DNA of 64,000 nt, from positions 18,201,480-18,265,479 of the forward strand of contig OX463780.1 in NCBI GenBank assembly GCA_949825025.1, written 5' to 3'. This stretch comes from Siphlonurus alternatus (lineage: Eukaryota > Arthropoda > Insecta > Ephemeroptera > Siphlonuridae). Shown here piece by piece: positions 11,478 through 23,739 of this stretch; position 1 is the first letter of the stretch; every line of letters begins with the position of its first letter. The position numbers were made by a program, and so were the translations under genes. A model generated the notes under the pieces. The model searched no databases, was not told where the DNA came from, and saw only the letters and a program-made list of their open reading frames with translations.

Positions 11478-14400
11478 TTAACTATATAATATTGTTTTCG
11501 ACATTCGATCGAGTCTCTCCAACAGCAACAAAATATTCTGTTTTCTTCCAAAGTCCAACTTTGTTCGGGGTTTTGTGCCAATTAATCTGTCTTCCAAGCC
11601 TTCAGGTAAATGACATAAAAAATGTGCGTCCTGCACTTTCAGTGGCAAACATATGGGTGTGCACTTAATTTTCTGAAACATTTGTAACAAATATATAAAT
11701 TCAATTCCCAAGAAATTTTAACAAATTTATGAAACAATCACGATAAAAAAAAAAAAAAAAAAATCTCATGCATGTGGCATATTATTATTGGGTTAATGTT
11801 ATGTTATATGATAGATTTATTTTCTGCTAAAAACACACATTTCTTTGTATATTATATATATATTTTTTTCCAAATATGTAACATTAATGAATTTAATTTA
11901 CAATTCATGTTATCCTCTTTATTATACATAATATATTAAATTATACGTTAGAAGCACGAAAAACTAAATTACCACAATTAAATGACAGATATAAGGTAAA
12001 ACAAAGCTAACAATTAAATTTTAATTACACCAACCTGCACAAAAAATTCCAAAAGATGTGAAGTTGATGCTGTCGGCTGCTCACGTAGTTCCACCCTCAG
12101 GGTCATTCTGAAATCAAACATTTTTAGGTTAGCATCTCTTCGTACATATATACCATTCACACCAAAGACAATTCATAACTATCAAAATAAATGAAGTTTT
12201 TTTTTTTTCCTTTTTGATTGCGATTTGTTGTGCAAGATCCATTGTTAATAGAGTAATTAAAAAAAACTACTCCATGCCTTAATCTTGCTACTGTTATCAT
12301 GTGAGTGTTATCAGCAGATATATGATTCAATATTCCCTGGCATTCTCCAAGCAATTCTGCGAAATTTCAGAGCTGTCACGTGATCTCCTCACACGTGACG
12401 TCACTCACCAGCTCGTCCTTGGTCTCGGCAGACTGGCAGGTGGTCACGAGGTCTGGCAGCGGGGCTGACTCGGATGCAGATGGCTGCGCAGGGGCGGGGG
12501 CCGGGGCGGGGGTGGCCGCGGCGTACTCATCATTCACCGAGGGACGAATCCCCACGCGCACAGTGACTCCTGGTGAGAGATTATTGTGTGTCAAATCATT
12601 GTACAAATCTTTTTAATATATTATAGATTAAGATTTCTTACTATTGCACATAACACATAACATATATATCATATATGAGAATTAACATTCATTATTTTTA
12701 CTATCAATTGATCATATACTATACAGAAAAGTGCTTACACACTCCAACCACTGGGGTGACTGGGTACTTTTGTGAATGGGATATCCTTCTTCACGTCACC
12801 CATTGGGTTGTACTCTCTTTTTTTTTATGTATACTGATACTCAATAAGCATATATTTTTATTATTTTATTAACCACACATGACGAAGATAAAATATTTCA
12901 TTCAGTATAAGCATGCAAACTGTTGCGAAAACTCAAGCCGGGGCCCTTTTTTCCTCTCTCAATTAATATTTACATCAGAACTTAATTTTGTATCCTTCAG
13001 TGTTGCACACTGAAATGCATGTACTTTAAACTTGCACTGGTTGAACACTTGTCTTATGATTTTTTTTTTCTACTGCATGCATGGTATCAAAATCGCAACA
13101 TAAAATTTGTTTTCTATAGCAATTAATTCTAATAAGCAAATCGGTGTATTTATATTTTTCACACCAATCATGACAACTCATATAAGAGGGATAAAGGCGT
13201 CTTATCAAAATGATACGTGCCATCAAAGCTTGCCCAGGTAGAAAAAAAGCCGTCTCAACTAAATAACTATATACAATATATGAGATAGGGAGATGAATCA
13301 TAAAAATATTTATAAAACAATATCATTTTAACCATGTATCACTAATTAATTATTGTGTATAATCTTCTTTAATCCTGAGTTTTAAAATAATATTGTGACA
13401 TTTTTATACTGTTCTAAAAAATAGTTACTATATATTTTATTTTACATTCTCGTAATTTTTACTTCAATTTCTATAAATAATATTTCCTACTCCCAACTAT
13501 GTAATTTGTACCAATAAACAAAAATAATAATATTTTTTATTGCTAAAATTAGTTATTAGTTTAAGTTTTGTGTATTATTATTATAATTAGATGAATAATA
13601 TAAAAATTAATTTATTTTTTGCCATGGTCATATGGTATTATACACAATTAATTGTGTTATTATTTACAAAAAGAATAAATCAAAGAAAAGTAAGAAAACG
13701 AATCACAAAAAAAGATGAGAACAATATAAAATTGAATATACCAAGGTGTATAGAGGTTTATAAACCTCTATATATTATACACCTTGGAATATACTACCAA
13801 GTTTTTACAATGTGTATAAATAGGATTACAAACAATTATAATTCCAAGAACTAATTCCATAAAAGAAACAAGAATATCGATCACATACAAGGAAACGTTG
13901 TGAAACGAAACAAGTCAATCAAGTGTAACGCAAATTGTCATGACGAACTGAATTGTGACGAAACATTTGCGCACTTTGCTGCCATGCTGTCTGGCTTATA
14001 CAGTGTATGATGGAAATTAAATAGGTCATACAGAATAAACAAAAAATATAGAACTTATAATGGTCATTTTCATATCTTCAAAGTACGTATAATCTTCTGA
14101 CTCCGAGAGCTATCATGCTAGTTTGGCGCGCACCGGCTTACTTTCACCACTGCTAGTTACTATAATAATTATAATAATAATAATATTATTTGCGACATTG
14201 GCGGAACAGCGATGAAAAGAAACAGACCGTTTTGATTATTCAAAAGACTTAAATTTCTCAGTACACAAAATGCTGTTAAAATTTATATAAACTATATAAA
14301 GTAACTTATGCAATGTGTACTATAATTGTAATTATATAATAACTATAAAGGTTACTGAAGGACTTGTGCCATGCAAGTGTTCTCTCGATCATAATGTATA

Positions 14401-15943
14401 TTATTAATTATTATACATTTTTCATGTTTCTGTTTAAGTTAGAACCAGCGTTAATTAAATTTATTTTCTATATATTTGAATTCTAGCTATAACAATGTTG
14501 CTAAATCTTGGAGGTGACTCGGTCAGTGGTGTAACGTCGCTTTCAGTGACCAAGCAAGGTCAGTTACTGCACGTGCGGTGAGAGAGGTCACTGACCTCAC
14601 CTGCAAGATGAGGCGGAGGACACAGGTGGGCCGGTTGCGCAATACACGGATCTTGTCATTTTGCAAAAGAAAGTATAAACTGAGAGTGAAAAAAGGAGGA
14701 ACGATCTTTGAAAATATCGATGCAATATATTATAATTATAATATTATAATTAAAAATCATCATGTAGATTTTACACTTTTGATCAAATTAAATATAATAA
14801 ATAAAGAAGTCAAGCAATTCACTGATTTTTTTAAACTTACAACAAAAATAAACAGTAAGTTAATTTTCATAAAGGAAATCATATCTCGATGGTGTTTGAC
14901 GTAATACACGCGGAAATAATAAAAATGTGATACCTACACATGACGTGGAGTAGAACAGGCTACTGTGGTGAATCATGATGTGACCTATAAACGATAGTGA
15001 AGATTTTGTTTGTTTGTTTGTTTTTTTTTTGTTTTTGTTTTTTTGTTTTTTAAATCTTGAAGATATGTTCCAATAAAATCCAGCCACTCTTTATCTTTTA
15101 TTATCAGCGTGTATATGTTTGAAGTCGCACAAGTCGCTTTTATGATTTATTTCCCCCTCAGTGATTAAAAGTATTAATTGTACTATACCTTTTTTATCAT
15201 ATAATTTTTTTTTTTTTTTTGCCTCTACTATTATTATCTTTTAAGATAAATATTTTACCTTATAATCGGGATATTATAAACTTGTATCCATGTTGTTTTA
15301 TTATGAAACTAAAATCTGCTGATATCCGTTTAAGCTTGACTACTGACTATATTGATGTATATTAGTCATGTTGGTTTTTACTCTCATGATTTTGCGGTTA
15401 TTTTGGCAGGCAATCGTGCTCACATGGAGGTTAGACTGTAGGTAAACAGAAAGGTGGGCGAAGTAAGAGTCACTGACTTCTCCAAGTTGTGACGTAATTC
15501 TCAAGGTAAACCCACTGACCGCAAGACGAGATTGCACCAAACTTGGAAAGTGATATATCTTTCTATATACGTTGTAGGATAATGGCCCTGCCATAACAAT
15601 CAACGAATGTAAACTCTTTTTATCGAGTGAATATTTTTTTTCTCGCGAATTCACAAATAAATTTTGCATCACATTCAAGATTGGTCTTTTTTTTTTCACT
15701 ATTAATTTTACTATTTCTGATTTTAAATACCAAATTCATTCTCTAATTATAATATTAACAAAAATATATAGTACATTACTTACCTGGTAAATTTCCAAAG
15801 AACACAAGCTCTGATGACAAGGCGTAACTTTGACGCAGGAAAATTCGCAACACGTTATACAACTCAGTAAAAAATCTTTGATATTGAAGATAAGTTTCCA
15901 CCGTATCTTCGTCGTAGTAAGGAAGTCTAAATGGCACTGCCAT
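11478..15943 (-). CDS. Unrecognised small protein, 4 exons
   Basis: Minus-strand exons: 15943-15784 (start ATG, MAVPFRLPYYDEDTVETY), 12569-12409 or 12569-12395, 12107-12035, and 11672-11478. Exon 1 ends in GTAAGT, phase 1, and joins exon 2 to give FFGNLPGVTVRVGIRPS. Exon 2 carries an Ala/Pro run (about 20 residues of AP repeats). Exon 4 starts KIKCTPICLPLKVQDAHF and ends in SKTILYS. The exon 2 to exon 3 join is uncertain. The strong donor GTGAGT at 12408 leaves phase 0, which meets a stop after the best acceptor. A weaker donor GTGTGA at 12394 keeps the frame and gives 200 aa with MTLRVELREQPTASTS. Alternatively exon 3 starts later, after GAG or CAG. I recognise no family. The N-terminal part looks helical, with no signal peptide or membrane segment. 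Confidence 0.68.
13741..13787. repeat. Short perfect-looking palindrome in intron 1
   Basis: 'ccaaggtgtata' at the left is mirrored by 'tatacaccttgg' at the right around 'gaggtttataaacctc'. It lies in the 3.2-kb first intron of the minus-strand four-exon gene. It could be a tiny foldback remnant. Confidence 0.5.
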
Positions 15944-16027
15944 GACTTTAAGTTCTGTGGATATTTTGGTCGCAATTTAGCAGCTCAAGAAAAAAGCTCT
16001 GCTCTGTCCGGCTGCTGGTGCTACACT

Positions 16028-16036
16028 GGCGGGAAA
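16028..16036 (-). promoter_or_regulatory. E2F-like site upstream of the four-exon gene
   Basis: The minus strand reads TTTCCCGCC, a good match to the known E2F consensus TTTSSCGC, about 85 bases before the ATG at 15943. Such sites commonly control genes of the cell cycle and DNA replication. That would hint at the role of this unrecognised protein, but a single 9-mer is weak evidence. Confidence 0.4.
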
Positions 16037-17913
16037 CTGTGACAGTGGTTCCTGCGTCGAGCGATCTCGCACCTCCACGTCAGAGAAGGTCTTTGACGTC
16101 TTCCAGCCGGCTTCTGAAGTGGGTGCGGCATGCAGTCTAGTCTCTCATCATCGTTATACCGTTAATCCATGCTACTGTTTTATAAATTGCAATGTTTTGA
16201 AGTTTTATTGCGATATATTATTTAAAAAAATCTTATTGAATTACTGAAAATATTGCATTATCAGGACTTTGGGGGATTATAATACAAATTAAAGTAATAT
16301 AGTTATTTTATTTTATATATATTGTTAAATTATTTATTTTAATTTTATATTTTTAGTTAATCTTAAAATATGAAAATCAATTCTTATTAGGTATATATAT
16401 AGAAAAGTTTGTAATATAATGCACCATTCACTGATGAATCTGATGATCTTTTTCACCTGCAAAAATACAAAATCATATAGAGATATACATTATTAAAAAT
16501 ATAATATACCTCTGACAAAATCTGATTTATTTCCTAAACTTTGAAATATTGCATTTAATGATAGTAAGAATTTTATTTCACATGGGAATACAATACACAT
16601 GAATATTATATATGCGATATATATATATATAGTATATCGCCGTGTTATTTTGTTATTTTCATTACACGCGTGATCGAAGTATTTATCTTTTGCTCTGAAC
16701 ACGCCCATACGATTGTGCTGCACATTTCGGGTTGATTTATTATTTTGTCGTGTTTTTTATACATGCCATGCGTATGATATTTTAAAGTTCAATAGTTTCT
16801 ATTTTACTCTGTGTATAATATAGTTCTGTTATAGAATGAGAGAATGCTGCACAGAAATATAGAAGAGTTGCTAATTGAATTGCAATATTATCTCCAAAAG
16901 ATTGTAATGTAATTAATTAAAATCTGAAAGTACATCAGGAATTTATATTGACACGGGGATTTCTAATATGGGCGTCTATTCCTCGTCATGCTTATTTCTT
17001 TATAATCTTACCCCACATGCACCAGGATCGTAAACCTATATATAATGTACTATAATAATATATATAGCATTGCATGATCTTAACATAGATTTTTATTTAT
17101 AATTAGTATGATATATTATAGAAGTAAAAAATAAAAGATTTATACTTACATTTTGAATGCAGTTGAACGAAAGATGATCGGAGCTTAAAATTAACAGCCA
17201 TCAGTATAAGAACACTGTTAAAGAGTCAATGGCTATAGCATCACCATCATATATAGCATAATGATGTGCAAGTATGAGTGCACCTGGAGTCAAACAGCGT
17301 ACTGCATGCGGTCTGTGTTCCTCTCGACTCTTTTTCCTTCGAATCTGACTGGTTCGTCCTTATATATATACTAAACACATGAATATATGGGGTAGTAAAA
17401 CCCGGTTATAACAACCCCCAAGCGCGCGAGAAATAGAAAAGATTAAAGCCACGCCTTTTCCGTCGTGGGAGCTTATAGGAGAGGTGAGAGAGAAACACCC
17501 CCAATTAAACTGACGAATCATACACAGGTTTTCTCTTTCTCCACTGTGGAGGGAGTCGAACAAACTACCCCTAAAAAGGAGAGAAAAAACTGCCCCTAAA
17601 CTAGTTGCAAAAACTCTCCACATACGTCGCCACTGCACACGTATAAATGTAAGTTTTATATAAATAGAATAAATGCATGTGTATCCCGAAGCAAGTATAT
17701 ATAGAGACTATACTGTAGAGTGCATGAGGTATGATAATTTATATTTATAAACTATATACGCTCTCGATCGCGATCGTCACAATCTCACAATATTATCTCA
17801 GCAAAAGCATGTGCTTGAACCACTCGCCTCGATGTAACTATATTTCTGTTGTCTCACAACTCTATCTCAAGTATTTATAAGAGCTAGGCTAATTATATAA
17901 ATTGCACTGTACG

Positions 17914-17914
<1 letters not shown>
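16037..17914. other. Intergenic sequence, no gene seen
   Basis: An open frame at 17360-17638 on the minus strand lies in a moderately GC-rich patch (about 17400-17640). It has no splice structure or recognisable motif, and I do not call it. The patch does not resemble U1, U2, U4, U5, U6 or U12 RNA by eye. The remainder is AT-rich and unstructured. Confidence 0.4.
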
Positions 17915-18274
<360 letters not shown>

Positions 18275-18540
18275 AATTCTTAATATACTTATAAAAATTA
18301 TAATTTCTTAAATTTTGTATATGAGTATGACCAAAATGTGTCTCAAAATACCACCCAATCAATTAAAAAACATATTTTAAAACGCGCAAGCACAAAGGGG
18401 ATTCGAAAGACTGTCCGTTGCATGCGTGACGACTGTGACGTCATTGCTGTCATGCAGGTTAGTCAGATAATTCTCAACACGTTTATTAATTTCATCAGCC
18501 AGCGGCTACGCCATCAATATCTAACTTTTATAACTACCGG

Positions 18541-18700
18541 AAGGGGGGAGGGCTAGGGAGGCTGCACCCCCCCCCCCCGAAATTTTGGATTTAACATGGG
18601 CAATATAGGCACTTCCCCCACTATTTTTTTTTTTAACATTGGCCTTATGAAGGCAGCCCCCTCTGAAATTTTTGCCTAGATCCGCGCCTGGAACTGCATG
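18541..18700. mobile_element. Short foldback repeat (family Q)
   Basis: 'gggaggctgcacccccc' at the left faces 'ggcagccccctc' at the right in opposite orientation, with 'taacatgggcaatataggca' between. The sequence ends in 'agatccgcgcctgg'. Related copies are at about 645-800, 42760-42925 and 50190-50405; the latter two share 'ggatccgcgcct'. Confidence 0.6.
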
Positions 18701-19097
18701 CATGCATGCATGGCGGCGTTATTATACTTAATATTAGTTAATATATTAATTATAGTTAGAATTATTATATGGGGCACGTGTTCCAAAAGTTCGTGCAAAA
18801 AGTATAACCGCAAATAGAACCTTACAACGCACAGTTATCTCAATATACACTTTCATCCATACATCAATTTGAAGCTCTCTGAATTTAACATTTTTGAATC
18901 CTAATTTAAAAAACTGTCAAATGAAATGGTTTTCGAACAAGTTGAAACAAGTAAAAAATGCGCTTTTTCACCTCTTTTTCTTGAAGTTTCGTGATTTCAG
19001 CACCTTAAATTTAATGCATCAGACCTCTCTTGCTTGATGAATTTTTGTTACCCAAATTATCATAAGGTTTCTCCTAATGAGCACCACTCGTAGCATG

Positions 19098-22000
19098 CCC
19101 ACGTATAAATTTTGACTACTTTGGGCTTGGTTTGCTAGCCCAAAATAGCATTGCTAGCTCAAAATTACTTTCCTTCAAGTATCAGTTTGGGCTGCGAAGC
19201 CCAGAGTACCTGAAACTGGCTTTAAAGTGTTATTGAGCTATCTGAACTCAAATTTGCTTATAACCAAAGTAGCCCACGATTGTCCAATAATGCTTCAGGC
19301 TTTATTTAGACCAAACATGCTCATTTAAGCCTCCAGCTCAGATTGGAATTTTATAGCTTAAAATAGACCAGATTTGTGACCAAGCAATTTTAACCTAATT
19401 AAGACCAAACAAGCTTGAAACAAATTTAAGCTAGCTGTTGACCGTTTTAGCCCAAAATGGTACCTAATATCCCCAGGGTTGCAGTAAGCTTGTTATTGGC
19501 CAAAAAAGCTCAATTAAGCCCAAGCTCAACCTAGCTTCATGTAGCTGTATATTGACCAATCCAGCTAAAATAAATCTGAGCACCCTGTAGACCATTTCTG
19601 CCCAAAATAGCCATGAATGAATTCCTTGCCTCGGCCAGCACAAAGTGAGCCAAAAATGCTTAAAATGGCACTCTTCAGCCCAAACATGCCCTTTTTTACT
19701 CTGAAAGTATTCATGTGCTTGACCAAGCCCAAAATGGACCAAAAGAGCTTAAAATGGCACTCTTTAGCCCAAACATACCCCTTTTTACTCTGAATGTATT
19801 CCTCAGGTTGGCTCAGTTCAAAATAGCCCAAAATAGCTTAAAATTGATTTTTTTTGCCCAAAGATGTTTTTTCCCTCCCTGAATGTACTGCATTGGTTAG
19901 GTAGCCCAAAGTGGACCAAAACAGCTTAAAATGGACCTCTTTTGCCCAAAGATGTGCCGGTCCACCCTGAATGTACTGCATTGGTTAAGGTAGCCCAAAG
20001 TGGACCAAAACAGCTTAAAATGGACCTCTTTTGCCCAAAGATGTGCCGATCCACCCTGAATGTACTGCATTGGTTAAGGTAGCTCTACCTTAACCAATGC
20101 AGTACATTCAGGGTGGATCGGCACATCTTTGGGCAAAAGAGGTCTATTTTAAGCTGTTTTGGTCCACTTTGGGCTACCTTAACCAATGCAGTACATTCAG
20201 GGTTGATCGGCACATCTTTGGGCAAAAGAGGTCCATTTTAAGCTGTTTTGGTCCACTTTGGGCTACCTTAGCCAATGCAGTACATTCAGGGTGGATCGGC
20301 ACATCTTTGGGCAAAAGAGGTCCATTTTAAGCTGTTTTGGTCCACTTTGGGCTACCTTTACCAATGCAGTACATTCAAGGTGGATCGGCACATCTTTGGG
20401 AGCCCAAAGTGGACCATAACAGCTTCAAATGGACCTCTTTTGCCCAGAGATGTGCCGATCCGCCCTGAATGTATGCATACTGCATTGGATTAGGTAACTT
20501 AAAGTGAACCATTACAGCTTAAAATAGACCTCATCTATAAGCTGGGTCTATTATATTTATCAGAATTATTTAAGTCGTTCTGTCATGTTTACAAAGATTT
20601 CGCCATTTGTAGACTTTTGGAGATTAATTTAGCGCGTTTCCGATGGTTTCCGATCGGTTCCGAACTTCCGATCGCTCTGATTGGTTCATTTGAATTCATT
20701 TCTCTACCGGTTTTCCATCTGACTTGTAACAGTCGACAATGTTGTTGTTGCAGTATGTATCTTTCTTATAGTGTCCTAAGTAGTGTCATGTATCTATATT
20801 TTTAAGGTTTTCTTTAGTGTAGTAATGCGTAAATCATCTGCTAAGGTAAGCATACATGTATATAGTCTATATACATCAATATCTCAGGGTTAAAGTTGAT
20901 CGGGAAATGTTTTTCTGTTCATGCCACCGGGTGGCATATCTCTCCTAATAGGTTTAAGCTGCTAACAATGCAGTTCCTCAGCCTATTCTTCCACAATTTT
21001 AAAGAAAAAAGCAGTTCTACACAGCCAAAATGTAAGGAAATAAATAAACAAAGGTTAATTTTGTTCTAAAATTGCGGTAAGTGGCACTTTTTACAATTTT
21101 AATAACAATTTCACAGCTATAATAAATGAAACTGTATTTCATTCAGGATATTATGCTCTCTAATTACTAATAGAATTGATACAATGACCTCTTACATACG
21201 TACTGTATGCATACTGTATTTACCGTGTGCAAATAATATGCATTCAGTACGTTATTTGTACGTATATGATAAAAGAACAGAATAAACAGACACCTCATTT
21301 AATATGCATACCATGTGATTCTTGGGCCAGTCTCTTCCCCTCACAGTCAGCCAAGTATTCCTTTGCATTATTTATAGTGTCTGGTATGCATGCATCAGCA
21401 TGATGACAATACTGATTTTCCCCAGCTCTTATAACCATGAATAAATTATTTTATTTTATAGCACTTTTATCAACTTTGAGCTTCAAGTTTTAACTAATTA
21501 ATAGAATGCATTCATGGTCATAAAAGGCACATGTTTTTAGGCAAAATATTTCTATCTTCATCTATTTTCGTTTGTTTTATGAAGCGATAATTAAGGTAAA
21601 GAATGTAATACATTCAGAGAAAAAAAGGCCATTTTGAGCTATTTTAGTCTATTTTTAGCTACTGTTAGTAATGCAGTACATTCAAGTTGAATAAGCACAT
21701 CTTTGGGCCAAAGAGGTCCATTTTAAGCTGTTTTGGTTCACTTTGAGCTACCTAAACCAATGCAGTACATTCAGGGTGGATCGGCACATCTTTGGGCAAA
21801 AGAGGTCCATTTTAAGCTGGTTTGGTCCACTTTGGGCTACCTTTACCAATGCAGTACATTCAGGGTGGATCGGCACATCTTTGGGCAAAAGAGGTCCATT
21901 TTAAGCTGTTTTGGTCCACTTTGGGCTACCTAAACCAATGCAGTATATTCAGGGTGGATCGGCACATCTTTGGGCAAAAGAGGTCCATTTTAAGCTGTTT

Positions 22001-22508
22001 TGGTCCACTTTGGGCTACCTTAGCCAATGCAGTATATTCAGGGTGGATCGGCACATCTTTGGGCAAAAGAGGTCCATTTTAAGCTGTTTTGGTCCACTTT
22101 GGGCTACCTTAGCCAATGCAGTATATTCAGGGTGGATCGGCACATCTTTGGGCAAAAGAGGTCCATTTTAAGCTGTTTTGGTCTATTTTGAGCTATATAA
22201 GCGTACTGGGGACAACCAGGGTAGAAAAGGTCAAGTTTGGGCAAATTTGGTCAATTTCCAGCTTGTTTAAGCATGGCATAGTTGGTTCAAATTGATCCAT
22301 AATGAGCTACATAGAGCTATGGATTAAGTGGTGTATTGGTCCAGTTAGGGTTATATTGGGCTATTACAGCTCAATGTTACTTTTTTTGCTAGCCCAGATT
22401 TGCCCAAAATCGGCCAATTAGGTGCCTGTCGGAGTCTAATTGGGCTAGCAAAATTTTGGTCTTATTTGAGCTGATAAGCCCAAAGTGTAGTCAAAATTTA
22501 TACGTGGG
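19098..22508. mobile_element. 3.4-kb foldback element with 89-bp tandem repeats (family L)
   Basis: The outer ends are inverted copies: CCCACGTATAAATTTTGACT at 19098 and its reverse complement ending at 22508. Inside, an 89-bp unit containing 'tgcagtacattcagggtgga', 'cacatctttgggcaaaagag' and 'ttggtccactttgggctacc' is repeated. It is in reverse orientation over about 19590-20085 and in forward orientation over 20086-20400 and about 21690-22190. The middle (about 20500-21600) is unique AT-rich sequence without transposase motifs. Frames that run through the units are repeat artefacts, since 89 is not a multiple of 3. No clear target duplication is visible. Confidence 0.85.
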
Positions 22509-22753
22509 TGGGACACATGTAACCACACCTCAAACTCTCGCCAAATGTTCCGCAGCATTACAAGCGTGATGGACTGCCAGGATGGTGCGCGGTTAATTGT
22601 GATGCGCGCTTCACAATATATATATATTATTATATATTAAACCGCGAGTTCTGCATCGTAAAAATCTTTTTGCACGTATATACAAAATGAATACAACAAA
22701 AAATTTCACATAATATATATATATATATATATATAATTATATATATATATATA

Positions 22754-22789
<36 letters not shown>

Positions 22790-22983
22790 TATATATTATT
22801 TTAATTATTTATATAGTTCATATAAAAATATAATACATGAATATATTTTAATAACAACCGTTATTTACTTTTGTTAAATACGCGCGCGAAATATGAGAAT
22901 TTGATTTATTTTGTATATTAAAACATTAATAACGTATAATATATATTATACTTAATTTAATAGCCTGTACTGTATTATATATA

Positions 22984-23022
<39 letters not shown>
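22509..23022. repeat. AT-rich stretch with TA tracts
   Basis: TA-rich simple sequence occupies about 22709-22795 and 22978-23022. No gene is seen. Confidence 0.85.
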
Positions 23023-23026
<4 letters not shown>

Positions 23027-23201
23027 GGACATTCACAAAGCACTTTAACCCCCACTTTAGCCCCGATTTTTAACCCTGGTGCTAAATATGGTACTAAACC
23101 AGGGGCTAAGCATGTTAAGCTCATAGTTTAGCACCATGTTTAGTACCAGGGTTAAAAATCGGGGCTAAAGTGGGGGTTAAAGTGCTTTGTGAATGTCCCC
23201 C
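23023..23201. mobile_element. Near-perfect palindrome inserted in a TA tract (family G)
   Basis: The ends GGGGGACATTCACAAAGCAC and its complement are nearly perfect inverted repeats. The arms run through 'tttaacccccactttagccc' to a short centre with 'gtttagcaccatgtttagta'. TA microsatellite lies directly on both sides (about 22978-23022 and 23202-23247), as expected of an element that inserts at TA. It carries no frame and is non-autonomous. Confidence 0.85.
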
Positions 23202-23251
<50 letters not shown>

Positions 23252-23739
23252 AGCCCATGGCACTTATATATATATTTTTAATTATATTGAATGCAATTTT
23301 TCCTCACAAGAAAACTTCAATTCCATATTTGCATGTTTGTATACGCGGAGATGAAATTATCTTGTATTTTAGAGAACTTTAATTAATTGATTATTGTTTA
23401 AAGCTCGAATGCACAAACCCGAATCTTGAGGCTTGAGGATCGTCTTAATTGAGAGAAATGAGGAGCTCGATCCATGATACAATGAGCTCGATCCCTGCTT
23501 GCACTTTTTTGCAAAGTTCCTCTTTTTTGGAACCCGAAAACTTTCAAAATGACGCGCGTAGTGTATTTTTTAGTTTTTTAGTTTAAAGTTCCTCCGCACT
23601 CTCCGCAGCGCTTCGATCACGATCCTTCTCGTCGTTTCGATTTGGGTGTGAAGTTTAGCGGCCATGAAGAATTTTACATAAAAATCCAAGAAATTCTCCA
23701 CCATCGTAACATATTGAAGTTGTTTCATTAAATATAATC

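Noticed and set aside
17360..17638. Minus-strand ORF in a moderately GC-rich patch, possibly an snRNA or an exon
   Set aside because: No snRNA signature and no splice sites or motifs could be found.
19464..22171. Series of similar ORFs with 'QYIQGGSAHLWAKE'-like content
   Set aside because: They come from the 89-bp tandem repeat in both orientations; there is no start context, splice structure or known domain.
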